DNA from: Steroidobacter agaridevorans
GTDB lineage: Bacteria > Pseudomonadota > Gammaproteobacteria > Steroidobacterales > Steroidobacteraceae
Reading direction: 5' to 3'
DNA: 64,000 nucleotides
Assembly: GCF_009932555.1 (NCBI RefSeq)
Contig: NZ_BLJO01000001.1
Coordinates: 250,472 to 314,471, forward strand
The notes under the pieces were generated by a model. It had not been told where the DNA came from. It was given only the letters and a program-made list of their open reading frames with translations, and did not search any database. Of this stretch, positions 1-8,370 are shown piece after piece (positions within the stretch are counted from its first letter, which is position 1; the number at the start of each line of letters is the position of its first letter). Made by a program: the position numbers and the translations under genes.

Positions 1-70
1 AGAGTGCGTTTGACGCGCCGGTGGCTCGGCGTCGCGCCGAAGAGTGCGTTTGACGCGCCGGTGGCTCGGC
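1..70. repeat. 30-bp direct repeat with 40-bp period
   Basis: Positions 1-30 and 41-70 are identical, separated by a 10-bp spacer, so the period is 40 bp. The array may continue upstream of the window edge. It directly precedes an inverted-repeat cassette and lies in a 676-bp stretch where I see no convincing gene. The short open frames here have arginine- and proline-rich translations with no recognisable domain. Confidence 0.9.
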
Positions 71-73
71 AGC

Positions 74-216
74 GCCAGGGTGGGGGTGTCTCCTTCCGGC
101 ACCGGGCGCCCGCCGGAGCGCATTGCGCTCCTCGCGTCACGTCCATGATGAGCCCTGCTGTTTCGGCCCCATCCATGTGCCGAAAAGCTGCCGGAAGGAG
201 ACACCCCCACCCTGAC
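74..216. repeat. Inverted-repeat cassette A (26-bp arms)
   Basis: The left arm (74-99) and right arm (191-216) are reverse complements with 25 of 26 pairs matching, enclosing about 91 bp. The core of the arm is a run of G followed by TGTCTCC. The same architecture recurs at 484-647 with a related arm, and both copies carry their single mismatch at the same place in the arm (GCGCCAGGG versus GCGTCAGGG). This looks like a dispersed genomic repeat family. No transposase or terminal target-site duplication was seen. Confidence 0.85.
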
Positions 217-218
217 GC

Positions 219-431
219 CGCCCGATATCGCGAAGGCAGGCACTAGCAAACGATGGTGGGCATTTGTCCGCTGCGCCGAGAAGCTCCCTGAACAAGCCTC
301 CGCCGCCGCCCGATGTCGCGGATGAGCTTGCAGGCTTGAGAGGCAAGCACTAGCAAACGATGGCGGGGTTTGGATGTGCTCGGAAGCTGCCCGATATCGT
401 AGATGAGCTTGAAGCGTCGAAAGGCAAAGAG
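219..431. repeat. Three degenerate direct repeats, about 80-90 bp spacing
   Basis: Three diverged copies begin near 219, 309 and 389 with a shared CGCCCGAT(A/G)TCG start. The first two also share CACTAGCAAACGATGG (241-256 and 348-363), and the second and third share GATGAGCTTG. They fill the space between inverted-repeat cassettes A and B and contain no recognisable gene. Confidence 0.6.
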
Positions 432-483
432 CGTGCTTCGTTGTGAGCTCTGCTCTTTGTCTCAAAGCGCAGCCCACATCTCG

Positions 484-647
484 GGCAGCGTCAGGGCCGG
501 GGGTGTTCTCCCGGCAGCTTCGAAAAGCATGGACCTTTCGTAGCAGCGCTACAGGGACGTACAAGCAGGGCGCCCGCGACAGCGGGAGCGAAGCGTGCGC
601 AGGCGGGTGCGCGGTGCCGGGAGAACACCCCCGGCCCTGGCGCTGCC
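484..647. repeat. Inverted-repeat cassette B (32-bp arms)
   Basis: The left arm (484-515) and right arm (616-647) are reverse complements at 31 of 32 positions, enclosing 100 bp. The arm is closely related to that of cassette A (shared core GCG(C/T)CAGGG, then a G-run and TGT), so A and B are members of one family. The enclosed segments of A and B differ. The cassette ends 29 bp before the stop codon of the cytochrome gene on the minus strand, so the transcript of that operon would run into it and could fold there. Confidence 0.85.
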
Positions 648-676
648 GAACCACCGACGCCCTCTTCTCCGAAAAG

Positions 677-1147
677 CTAAGGAGCCGCCGGCTGCGGCAA
701 ATATTTCTTATGGCACCCTTCGCAAGCCTCGTAAATTGCGTTTCCCGCCTCCGAAACACCCTCGATGTCCTTCGCCTGCGAAGCCGCGTACGCCTGAGCC
801 GCCGTATCAATCAACATATGTGAGAAGCGCGACCACTCGCCCTCATCAACCGCACGCCCCGGGATCAGCAACAGATTCCCCGACTCAGCGAGTGCAAGCG
901 CCGCCCGTTCCACACTCACCCACTGCTCATCCGTCGTCGGCGGCTCGGCAGCCGCATTGAAGACCGCCTCCGACGCAGGGATGGTAATAGCCACCATCAC
1001 CTGACGACTCGGCCCGACCACCTTGAACGAAGGCGCACCCGCAGCCGGAGCCGCCTCAGACCTAACCGGTGCGGGTTTAGAACAGCCAGCCGAAAAAACG
1101 CCCGCCACCAATCCCACAGCCATCGCCCATTGCCATCGCCCGAGCAT
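677..1147 (-). CDS. Cytochrome c'/c556-like heme lipoprotein
   Basis: A 156-residue exported protein. The N-terminus is a lipoprotein signal ending in a lipobox (VFSAGC), so it is probably anchored in the periplasm by a lipidated cysteine near residue 22. A single heme-binding motif CEGCH sits near the C-terminus (about residues 142-146), followed by KKYLP. This C-terminal placement is typical of cytochrome c' and c556 proteins. The likely role is single-electron transfer in the periplasm. It is the last gene of a minus-strand operon and starts 11 bp after the DUF6152 gene. In this context it could accept electrons from a periplasmic oxidation of a sugar or aromatic substrate, but no partner oxidoreductase is visible in the window. 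Confidence 0.75.
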   Translation of the reverse strand: MLGRWQWAMAVGLVAGVFSAGCSKPAPVRSEAAPAAGAPSFKVVGPSRQVMVAITIPASEAVFNAAAEPPTTDEQWVSVERAALALAESGNLLLIPGRAVDEGEWSRFSHMLIDTAAQAYAASQAKDIEGVSEAGNAIYEACEGCHKKYLPQPAAP

Positions 1148-1158
1148 GACAACTCACC

Positions 1159-1572
1159 TCATGTCGCCGGAGTGTTTTCCGGTGTGACCTTGCGTTCGAC
1201 GTCGTGATACAGGATCTGCCCCGATGCGGTCTTCGCATATTTCAACGAAGCGCCCTTGCTGCCGTCGACCTTGGGATTGCCGACCACCGTAATCTTGTCG
1301 CCCGGTTTGAACGTCGTGCGGGACCACCCCTGGCGCGCGCCGATGTTCGGGCCGGAGCTTTCGAAGTCCCACGTGCCGCCCAGTTTCGGGTTCTTCTGGT
1401 TGTCGGGCACCTGCACGATGATGTGCACGTGAGGCTGGCGCCAGCTGTACTCGACCACTGTGCCTTCCCAGGTCCACACCTGTTTCTGATCGAACATCGC
1501 AAACGAATGGTGAGCCAGCGTCGCCGACGCGGCGAGAAGCGCCCCCATGCCAAGGAACAGTCGAAATTTCAT
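1159..1572 (-). CDS. DUF6152 family periplasmic protein
   Basis: About 137 residues. I start at the ATG giving MKFRLFLG because it begins a clean Sec signal peptide cleaved before HHSFAMFD; the open frame extends six codons further upstream. The HHSFA motif directly after cleavage followed by a small beta-rich domain is typical of the DUF6152 family, whose function is unknown. A second member lies at 9688-10086 at the head of the same operon, so two paralogs bracket it. The histidines at the mature N-terminus could bind metal, which is inference. Confidence 0.75.
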   Translation of the reverse strand: MKFRLFLGMGALLAASATLAHHSFAMFDQKQVWTWEGTVVEYSWRQPHVHIIVQVPDNQKNPKLGGTWDFESSGPNIGARQGWSRTTFKPGDKITVVGNPKVDGSKGASLKYAKTASGQILYHDVERKVTPENTPAT

Positions 1573-1594
1573 GTTGTCACTCCAAAGCAAATTC

Positions 1595-2566
1595 TCATGC
1601 CGTCAACGTCCAGCCCAACGGGCGCAGATGCTCCAGGCTGCGCCTGGCTTCGCGCGTGAGATCCACGCCCGGCCCGCCTTCGCATTCCACGTTGAAAATG
1701 GGCTTGTCGATGCGCGCAGCGGCGCGATAGATGCCTGCGAAGTCGATCTGACCGTCGCCAACGGTCGCCGCCTTGCCCGCCTGGGTCCAATCCTTCAAAT
1801 GAAAGCTCACGATGCGCGCCGCATGCCTATCGATCAAAGCCACCGGATCCGCGCCGCCAGCGGCGACCCAGGCGACATCGAGCTCGAACCGAATCGTCGG
1901 CTCGGTGTGGGCGAGCATGAACTCGAATACGTTCTGCCCTTGCAGCGACCGATAGTCCGGACCATGACCGTGATACGACAGGCCGATGCCCGCCTTGCGC
2001 GCAATCTCGTTCGCCGCATTGAGCGCGTCACACATGCGCCGCACGTTATCCAACGACTGCATGTTCGTTGGACCCGACGCTGCGACGACAGCCCATTCGC
2101 AACCCAGATCGCGAGCGAGCGGTACGTTGACCCGCGTGAGTTGCACGATGCCGGTCGGCGTATATACGGCGTCCTGCGCTTCGCTGATCGAACCGCCCGG
2201 TGCACGAAACGCGCGCACCTGATCGTTGCCAATGTGCATCGTTCGCAGGGCCAGGCCCAACTCCGCCGCACGCTTTCGGACCAACGCCGGTGAGTGCCCC
2301 ATCAGACCTGCGAACTGAATCGCCTCGTAGCCGAGCCCGCGCGCGATTACCATCGCTTCGGAAAACTTATCCCAGCCCTGCGTCGCCAGGGCATTGAACG
2401 TGAAGAACTGAATGCCGAGCTCATAGCGACGCGTATCCGACCTCGAGACGCTCGAGTACGTCATCATCGCCGCGCCCAGGCCGCCGATCGCCGTTGCGGC
2501 CGCGCTTGCTCCGCCGACCGCAGCTGCGCCCGCGCAACGTAGAAAGTCGCGTCGCTGCATATTCAT
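1595..2566 (-). CDS. Tat-exported sugar phosphate isomerase/epimerase-like TIM-barrel protein
   Basis: A 323-residue protein with a twin-arginine signal (MNMQRRDFLR, then a hydrophobic alanine/glycine stretch), so it is probably folded in the cytoplasm and exported. The mature part has the sugar phosphate isomerase/epimerase (AP-endonuclease 2) TIM-barrel pattern, with conserved segments such as YEAIQFAG, CEWAVV, SYHGHGPDY, FELDVAWVAAGG, VSFHLKDW and NVECEGG that supply metal-binding acidic and histidine residues. It overlaps the preceding secreted-protein gene by ATGA. Export of this fold is often seen with periplasmic sugar oxidation and 3-keto-glycoside cleavage. With the GH3 enzyme and cytochrome in the same operon, a glycoside-processing role is plausible but unproven. 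Confidence 0.75.
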   Translation of the reverse strand: MNMQRRDFLRCAGAAAVGGASAAATAIGGLGAAMMTYSSVSRSDTRRYELGIQFFTFNALATQGWDKFSEAMVIARGLGYEAIQFAGLMGHSPALVRKRAAELGLALRTMHIGNDQVRAFRAPGGSISEAQDAVYTPTGIVQLTRVNVPLARDLGCEWAVVAASGPTNMQSLDNVRRMCDALNAANEIARKAGIGLSYHGHGPDYRSLQGQNVFEFMLAHTEPTIRFELDVAWVAAGGADPVALIDRHAARIVSFHLKDWTQAGKAATVGDGQIDFAGIYRAAARIDKPIFNVECEGGPGVDLTREARRSLEHLRPLGWTLTA

Positions 2567-3291
2567 TCTTTACTCTGGATCTGCGGCGGCTCTTCGGCCG
2601 TCTTCGCACGCTCCGGGTCGCTGGAATCGCAGAAGTACTCCAACGCATACGCCTCCGGCGACGCCTTGTAGTACGTGAACGAATACGTGTGCGGCTTCAC
2701 GAAAATCTTCGGGTCAGTCCAGGTGAACGTCACTTTCAAACGTTCACCGCCATCGACGAGCTCATAGCGCTCGACGAGATGCGAGCTCTCACCGCGCACG
2801 CCACCGCCCGGCACCATGGGATTGCCGCGATCGTTGAAGCCGACGGTGTCCACGACCAGCACGTTGCCTTCCCAGTGCCCGATGGAATGGCCGTTGGTGG
2901 TCGGATCGAAAGCATCCATGTCCGGATGCGGACGGCCATCGAGATAGATGTGACGCGCCGAGGACTGCACTTCCGCCGTGATCGCCAGCTCCTTCTTGGA
3001 CTGAATCAGATCCAGCGGCGCGGAGTCGCCCATGATGAACGGCGTGCCGAGCGGATGACACCAGCGCGATGCATACGTCATGATCATGCCGTCCTCGACC
3101 TTCGGACGATTCGCTTCGGCCAGGCGCTTGCCTTCGGCAGTCACCTCGGCCGGGGTGACCTTCTTGCTATCGTGCTTCAGTTCCCAGAAGCCCGACAGAT
3201 CCGGCGTCGCACCGACTGCGATGCCAGCCGTGCCCAGCGCGATCAGTCCCAACGCGAGCGAGCGGGACATGACTTTGTTTCTAATGCTCAT
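2563..3291 (-). CDS. Secreted protein of the DLSG-W family, function unknown
   Basis: A 242-residue protein with a Sec signal peptide ending around GIAVGA, followed by PDLSGFWELK. Later landmarks are a CHPLG segment, YLDGRPHP, GHWEGNVLVVDTVGF and a beta-rich C-terminus with FTWTDPK and EYFCDSS. The same landmarks (D-L-S/T-G-x-W, C-x-P, DGRPHP, W-(D/E)-G-(D/N)-x-LVV) recur in the gene at 27523-28404 and partly at 25604-26419, so these are paralogs. I know no biochemical function. It lies 11 bp after the GH3 gene and overlaps the next gene by ATGA, so it is expressed with the glycoside operon. Confidence 0.65.
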   Translation of the reverse strand: MSIRNKVMSRSLALGLIALGTAGIAVGATPDLSGFWELKHDSKKVTPAEVTAEGKRLAEANRPKVEDGMIMTYASRWCHPLGTPFIMGDSAPLDLIQSKKELAITAEVQSSARHIYLDGRPHPDMDAFDPTTNGHSIGHWEGNVLVVDTVGFNDRGNPMVPGGGVRGESSHLVERYELVDGGERLKVTFTWTDPKIFVKPHTYSFTYYKASPEAYALEYFCDSSDPERAKTAEEPPQIQSKE

Positions 3292-3302
3292 GATGTCCTC
3301 GA

Positions 3303-5876
3303 TTACTGCGGCAGCTGGCCGGAGAGCTTGATATCGCGTGACGACGAGCCGACGAGGACGCCCCTCGCGCCCTCGGCCTTGCGCCAGCCGCGATCCGCCT
3401 CAGACCAGTACGATTGCTGGCGCGGCGTCACATGCACCGTCACCGACTTCTGTTCCGAGGGCGCGAGCGCGACTCGATCGAACCCAACCAGCGTCTTCGG
3501 CGCCATCGGCACCGGCGCTTTTGCGGGACGCTCGAGATAAACCTGCGGCACATCGGCGCCGGCGACCTTGCCCGTGTTCCGCACGGTGAAGCTGACATCG
3601 AAGCCGTCGCCGCGCGGCGTGACGTTCAAGTTCGAGTAGGCGAACGTCGTGTATGAGAGACCGAAACCGAAAGGATGCAACGGCGCGATCTCGAGTTCAT
3701 CGAAATGACGGTACCCAGTGAAGATGCCTTCCGAGTACACCACCTGTTTGTTCACGCCGGCGTAGCGCTCCGGATGTTTCGGATCGAACGCCGCGACATC
3801 GGAGAACTTCTTCGGGAACGTCATTGCCAATCGGCCACCGGGATTGGTCTTGCCGAGCAGCACGTCCGCCGTCGCCCAGCCGCCCTCCTGCCCCGGATAC
3901 CCCATGTACACGATGCCCTTGACCCGATCGCGCCAAGGCATGTCATGCGGACTGCCGCTGTTGAACACAACGATGGTTCGCGGATTCACACGCGCGACGG
4001 CGGAGATCAGTTCGTCCTGATCGTTCGGCAATCGCAGCGCCTGATCCGGATCGTCGAACTCACCGCTGCGAGCCCACGCGAATATCACCGCTGTGCGCGC
4101 TTGCTTCGCAGCCGCCACGGCGTCGGCGATGTTTTGTTTGCGCATGGCTGGGGTGACCCAAGCCAACCGCACCTGCAGTTTCGAATCGGGCTCGGCCTGG
4201 CCTTCGACTTCGATGGCATATGACTTACCGGCGACGAGTTCCACGCTGTACTGCGCGTTGTCCAATCCATCATTGGTCGGCACGACGCTCGAATACTTGC
4301 GAGGAATGCCATGCCCGAAACGCACAGCCGCCGAGAACGCGCGAGGCTGTCCATCGACCTTGAGCACGCCCGTGCCACCCCAGCTATGAATTTGCAGCGC
4401 GTATGTGCCGCTCTCATTGACCTTGAGCGTCCCGCGCCAGGAATAGCCGCGCCCCACGGGCAAAGCTTTGTCTCCGGTGAAGCTCACACCCGCATCCACG
4501 CCCATCGGCGTCGAGTCCGAGGCACGACGCAATAACCCAGAGCCTTGCGCACCTTCCGGTGTCAGGAACTCGGCCGGGATCGCCGCGCCCGTCAGCTCAT
4601 CGCCAACGACGTGCTTCAACGGCGTGCTCGAGCCCAGCGAGCGCTGTAATGCTTCGCGAGGCGAAATGAAGCGCGACTCAAACCCGGAGATGCCCGGACC
4701 GATGGCCAACTGCTCCGCCGTCGGACCGATCAGCAGCACGTCGCCCACGGCCTCGGCGCTCAACGGCAGAATGTTTCCTTGGTTCTTGAGCAGCACTGCG
4801 CCCTCGCCCGCCAGCTTGCGAGCAAAGGCGGCGTGGCCTTCGACATCGATCTCGGTCGGCCCCGGCACACGAGTACCGTTCAAGAAACCGAACTTCTCCA
4901 TCTGCGTGAGCACACGCCCGACCGCACGATCCAACGCCTCGGTGCGGACTTGTTTACTGTCCACCGCAGCCTTCAATCGCGGGCCCCACTTGGCGCCTTC
5001 ACGACCGGTGGGATATTGCGGCCCCACGCCGGGCATCTCCATGTCCAGGCCCGCCACGATGGACGGCGTGCTCCGATTGGCGTGCCAGTCGGAAACGACA
5101 AAGCCATCCCACTTCAACTCATCGCGCAACAGGCCGGTGAGATTTCCCGGGTTCTCGGCGTTCCAGAACCCATTCGTCTTGTTATACGAGGCCATGACCG
5201 AAGCCACTCCCGCCCGCAGCGACGCCTCGAAGCCCGGCAGGTAGATTTCATGCAGGGTGCGCTGATCGACGATGAAGTCGAACCCCTCGGCGCCATGGAT
5301 GCCGCCGCCCTGATTCAGCGACTGATTGTTGGCGAGGAAATGTTTGGCATTCGCCATCGTGCCGGTCGACTGAATGCCGCCGATCTCCGCGGCGGCGAGC
5401 TGGCCAATGACGAAGGGATCCTCGCCGAAGCTCGTGACGTTGCGGCCCCAATTCGGCAACCGCGACAGATTGACCATCGGTCCAAGCAGCACATCGTTGC
5501 GAGTGGCGCGCGACTCGCGCCCGAGAATCTCGCCATACTGCTTCGCGTACTCTCGACTGAACGTCGCTGCGAGCGTGATGGGCTGAGGCAGCGCCGTCGT
5601 TTCATATCTCACATAGACGTTTGCCGGACCATCCGCCATGCGCAGCGGCGGAATGCCCAGACGCGGCACGCCGGCGATGTAACCAGCGCCGCCGTTATAT
5701 GCCGGATCGCGCGATCCCTGCACCATCGTCAGCTTCTCATCGAGCGTCATCTGCGACACGAGCGCTTGCACGGCCGGTGAGAAGCCGCCCGTTGCATCCA
5801 GCGTGCTCGCATTCGCCGTCGCCGCCACTGACAGCGTTGCCAAAATTAATCGCAGCGCGTTCGCTCGCATCGACAC
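3303..5876 (-). CDS. Glycoside hydrolase family 3 beta-glucosidase with PA14 insert
   Basis: An 857-residue exported enzyme with a signal peptide cleaved near residue 23. The N-terminal GH3 barrel carries the AKHF substrate-binding motif (about 177-180) and the nucleophile aspartate in SDW (D263). The alpha/beta domain is interrupted by a PA14-like insert (about residues 450-570), and the protein ends in a fibronectin-III-like domain (NTGKVAGADVPQVYLE). This order matches PA14-containing GH3 beta-glucosidases, which release non-reducing-end glucose or related sugars from oligosaccharides or aryl glycosides; PA14 often limits the glycone or aglycone size. It sits 91 bp after a TBDT gene, suggesting the receptor brings in the substrate. 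Confidence 0.9.
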   Translation of the reverse strand: MSMRANALRLILATLSVAATANASTLDATGGFSPAVQALVSQMTLDEKLTMVQGSRDPAYNGGAGYIAGVPRLGIPPLRMADGPANVYVRYETTALPQPITLAATFSREYAKQYGEILGRESRATRNDVLLGPMVNLSRLPNWGRNVTSFGEDPFVIGQLAAAEIGGIQSTGTMANAKHFLANNQSLNQGGGIHGAEGFDFIVDQRTLHEIYLPGFEASLRAGVASVMASYNKTNGFWNAENPGNLTGLLRDELKWDGFVVSDWHANRSTPSIVAGLDMEMPGVGPQYPTGREGAKWGPRLKAAVDSKQVRTEALDRAVGRVLTQMEKFGFLNGTRVPGPTEIDVEGHAAFARKLAGEGAVLLKNQGNILPLSAEAVGDVLLIGPTAEQLAIGPGISGFESRFISPREALQRSLGSSTPLKHVVGDELTGAAIPAEFLTPEGAQGSGLLRRASDSTPMGVDAGVSFTGDKALPVGRGYSWRGTLKVNESGTYALQIHSWGGTGVLKVDGQPRAFSAAVRFGHGIPRKYSSVVPTNDGLDNAQYSVELVAGKSYAIEVEGQAEPDSKLQVRLAWVTPAMRKQNIADAVAAAKQARTAVIFAWARSGEFDDPDQALRLPNDQDELISAVARVNPRTIVVFNSGSPHDMPWRDRVKGIVYMGYPGQEGGWATADVLLGKTNPGGRLAMTFPKKFSDVAAFDPKHPERYAGVNKQVVYSEGIFTGYRHFDELEIAPLHPFGFGLSYTTFAYSNLNVTPRGDGFDVSFTVRNTGKVAGADVPQVYLERPAKAPVPMAPKTLVGFDRVALAPSEQKSVTVHVTPRQQSYWSEADRGWRKAEGARGVLVGSSSRDIKLSGQLPQ

Positions 5877-5910
5877 TCCAACCAGGATCGATCAGGAAAA
5901 GTCGAGTCAG

Positions 5911-5932
5911 GCCGGGCACCCTCGTACCCGGC
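5911..5932 (-). promoter_or_regulatory. Intercistronic stem-loop between TBDT and GH3 genes
   Basis: Six-base arms GCCGGG (5911-5916) and CCCGGC (5927-5932) flank a 10-nt loop in the 91-bp gap between the receptor and GH3 genes. There is no T-run after it on the minus strand, so it looks more like an RNA-stabilising or partial attenuation structure than a strong terminator. It could set receptor mRNA above hydrolase mRNA. Confidence 0.4.
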
Positions 5933-5967
5933 GCCAACCCGCAGGGCCATTCCTAAATAAACATGGA

Positions 5968-8277
5968 TTACTCGAAGCGGAAGCCGAACGTCAGGCCCCA
6001 CTCCCGCGGCCGGCCGAGCGTGCCGTTGTCCATCTGATCCGTCGGAATGTAGAAACCGTTGATGCGGTAGTACTCATTTGTCAGGTTCGAGCCGAACAGC
6101 GACACATCCCACTTGCCATTCGGCGCGGCATACATGATGCGGGCGCTGAGCAAGCCGTAGTCTGGGATCACCGACTTCTGAATGTCAGCAGCCGTATCCA
6201 CTTCGTCCTGCCAACCGTAATCGGCGCGGAACGTCAGACCGCCCGAAGCGAGAGCCAGGTCGTATTGACCGCCGATGCTGTACGACTTCTCCGGCGCATA
6301 CGGGAAGCGCGCGCCGAGCGGAATCGCGGTCGACGTGCCGAGGTCGGTGTACTCCGAATCGATCCAGCCCGCGCCGTAGTTGATGGAGAAGTTGTCGCTG
6401 ACCAGGAAGACGCCTTCGATCTCCACGCCCTTCACTTCCGCCTCGCCGGCGTTGGTGGTGGTCGGGAAGCGCGGAATGATTTCTTCGCTGACCTGGATGT
6501 CCTGGTACTGGCCATAGAACACCGAGGCATTGAAGCGCAGGCGGCGCTCGAACAGATCCGAACGCAGACCGACCTCGTAGTTCTTCAACGTTTCCGGATC
6601 GAAGCCGATCGCCAGGCCGTTGACGTTGTTGACGCCGCCCTGGTTGAAGCCTTCCGAATACGTCAGATAAGTCATGATGTCGTCGTTCCACTGGTACTGG
6701 AACGACAGACGTGGCGCGATGTTGGTCCACTTGTCGCCCAGCGCCGTGCCCGGGCGAGCCGGACCACCGTTGGTCTCCACGCTCAGCACCGGCGAACAAC
6801 AAGCCACGGACACCGGCGTCTCCGGCGTGTACTGCGCGTTGGTGACTTCGTCCTCGTTGTAGCGCGCGCCGGCCGTAATCGAGAACTTGTCGGTCACGTC
6901 GTAAGTCCACTCGGCGAACACCGCCCAACCTTCGGTCTTGGTGTAGGACAGCTGGTCGATCACCGGCGCAAAGAAGAACCCGCCGACATACGCCGAGGCC
7001 AGCGCATTGCGAGCCGGATCGACTTCGCGCTTCAGATCGTTCGCCAGCCAGTTGATGCGGCGACCGTAGGTTTCGTTGTTGTAGTAGTACAAGCCGTTGG
7101 TGCCGTGAAAACGGTCGCCGCTGAACAGGAACTGCAGCTCCGCACTGGTTTCTTCGGGCTCGCTGTAATTCGCGCCGTCGAAGATGTGATACGGCGTACC
7201 GTCGAAGTCCGCATAGGCGGTCGTGCGAATCTCACGGCGGCTGCCGATGCCCTTCAACGCCCAGGTGTCGTTCAACTCGTAGTTGATCTCCGTGGAAAAC
7301 GATTTGACCTTGGTGTAGAGCTCGGGACCGTTGTAGTCGCTGGCCGTCTTGCGCTCCTCGCGGGCGCCATAGACGTACTCTTGATCGATCGGCAGACCCG
7401 CCGCTTCATAGATGCAAGGGAAGTTCGGCGCGCCGCCCGGGAAGTTCGCCGGCGGATTCGGATCGCCGGGGCACACCGGGTTCAATGCCCACACCGTCGA
7501 GGGATTGCCGTTGGTGCGCATGTCGTCGTAGCCCGCCGCAAAGCGCCAGTTGAACGAATCCGAGGGCTGCCACAGCAGATCCAACCGGCCCGTCGTATCG
7601 TTCTGGCTGCCGAAGCGCTTGTCGACGGTCGTGCTCGGCACGAAACCGTCGCGCGACAGTTTGGCGGCGGTGATCTTGGTCAGGAACGTCTCGCTCAGGG
7701 GAAGATCGACGTTCGCGGAAACATCGAAGCGATCGTACGAGCCGACCGTCGACTTCACGCGCGCGCCGAACGTGTCCTGAGGCCGCTTGGTGATGTATTG
7801 AATCGCACCGCCGATCACGTTCTTGCCGAACAGCGTGCCCTGCGGACCGCGCAGCACTTCGACGCGATCCACTTCGACGATGTTCATCAGTGTGCCGGCG
7901 CTGCTGTTCGACGCGATGCCGTCGACATAGACGCCGACGTTCGGCAAGCCACGCATGCGGAAGCTGCCGCCCTGCCGGCCGAAGAAGTTGGTGCTGGCGA
8001 TCACGACGTTCGGCACCATGCGGTTCAGGCCTTCAGTCGAATCGATGCCGCGCATCTCCAGATCTTCGGTGCCCATCGCGGTGATGGCGATCGGCACTTC
8101 CTGCAGGCTCTCCTCACGGCGGCGGGCCATGACCATCACTTCTTCCAGGCTGCCGCCGGATTCGGCCGTGTCGTTGACTGGAGCGACCGTATCCTGCGGC
8201 GCTGCAGCCAGGCCCGACGATGCGGTCAGCAGCGCCAGCCCACACAGGCTCAGCGATTTTCTTGGCATGCGAAGCAT
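5968..8277 (-). CDS. TonB-dependent outer-membrane receptor
   Basis: A 769-residue protein with a signal peptide (cleavage near residue 25). A TonB-box-like region (LEEVMVMARRREESLQEVP) is followed by the plug domain (VEVLRGPQGTLFGKN, the conserved plug signature) and a 22-strand-type barrel ending in a terminal aromatic segment (GLTFGFRFE). It has no STN domain, so it is a transporter without sigma-factor signalling. It is clearly a paralog of the STN receptor at 22828-25464: both end with ...SLFGSNL.NE.YRINGF and GRPREWGL. Downstream of an MFS gene and upstream of a GH3 gene, it probably imports a glycoside or aryl-glycoside. A GGGGGAAAC Shine-Dalgarno-like sequence precedes the ATG. Confidence 0.9.
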   Translation of the reverse strand: MLRMPRKSLSLCGLALLTASSGLAAAPQDTVAPVNDTAESGGSLEEVMVMARRREESLQEVPIAITAMGTEDLEMRGIDSTEGLNRMVPNVVIASTNFFGRQGGSFRMRGLPNVGVYVDGIASNSSAGTLMNIVEVDRVEVLRGPQGTLFGKNVIGGAIQYITKRPQDTFGARVKSTVGSYDRFDVSANVDLPLSETFLTKITAAKLSRDGFVPSTTVDKRFGSQNDTTGRLDLLWQPSDSFNWRFAAGYDDMRTNGNPSTVWALNPVCPGDPNPPANFPGGAPNFPCIYEAAGLPIDQEYVYGAREERKTASDYNGPELYTKVKSFSTEINYELNDTWALKGIGSRREIRTTAYADFDGTPYHIFDGANYSEPEETSAELQFLFSGDRFHGTNGLYYYNNETYGRRINWLANDLKREVDPARNALASAYVGGFFFAPVIDQLSYTKTEGWAVFAEWTYDVTDKFSITAGARYNEDEVTNAQYTPETPVSVACCSPVLSVETNGGPARPGTALGDKWTNIAPRLSFQYQWNDDIMTYLTYSEGFNQGGVNNVNGLAIGFDPETLKNYEVGLRSDLFERRLRFNASVFYGQYQDIQVSEEIIPRFPTTTNAGEAEVKGVEIEGVFLVSDNFSINYGAGWIDSEYTDLGTSTAIPLGARFPYAPEKSYSIGGQYDLALASGGLTFRADYGWQDEVDTAADIQKSVIPDYGLLSARIMYAAPNGKWDVSLFGSNLTNEYYRINGFYIPTDQMDNGTLGRPREWGLTFGFRFE

Positions 8278-8370
8278 TGCGTTTCCCCCATGATCACAGA
8301 TGTTTTCGGAGCTACTGGAAACAAAAACGTATGGTTCGCTCCGTCACCGACATTCTGGTCGGCGATGTTT

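Noticed and set aside
74-216. Insertion sequence or CRISPR repeat
   Set aside because: No transposase gene, no regular short repeats with unique spacers of constant length and no cas genes; the cassettes are better described as dispersed inverted repeats.
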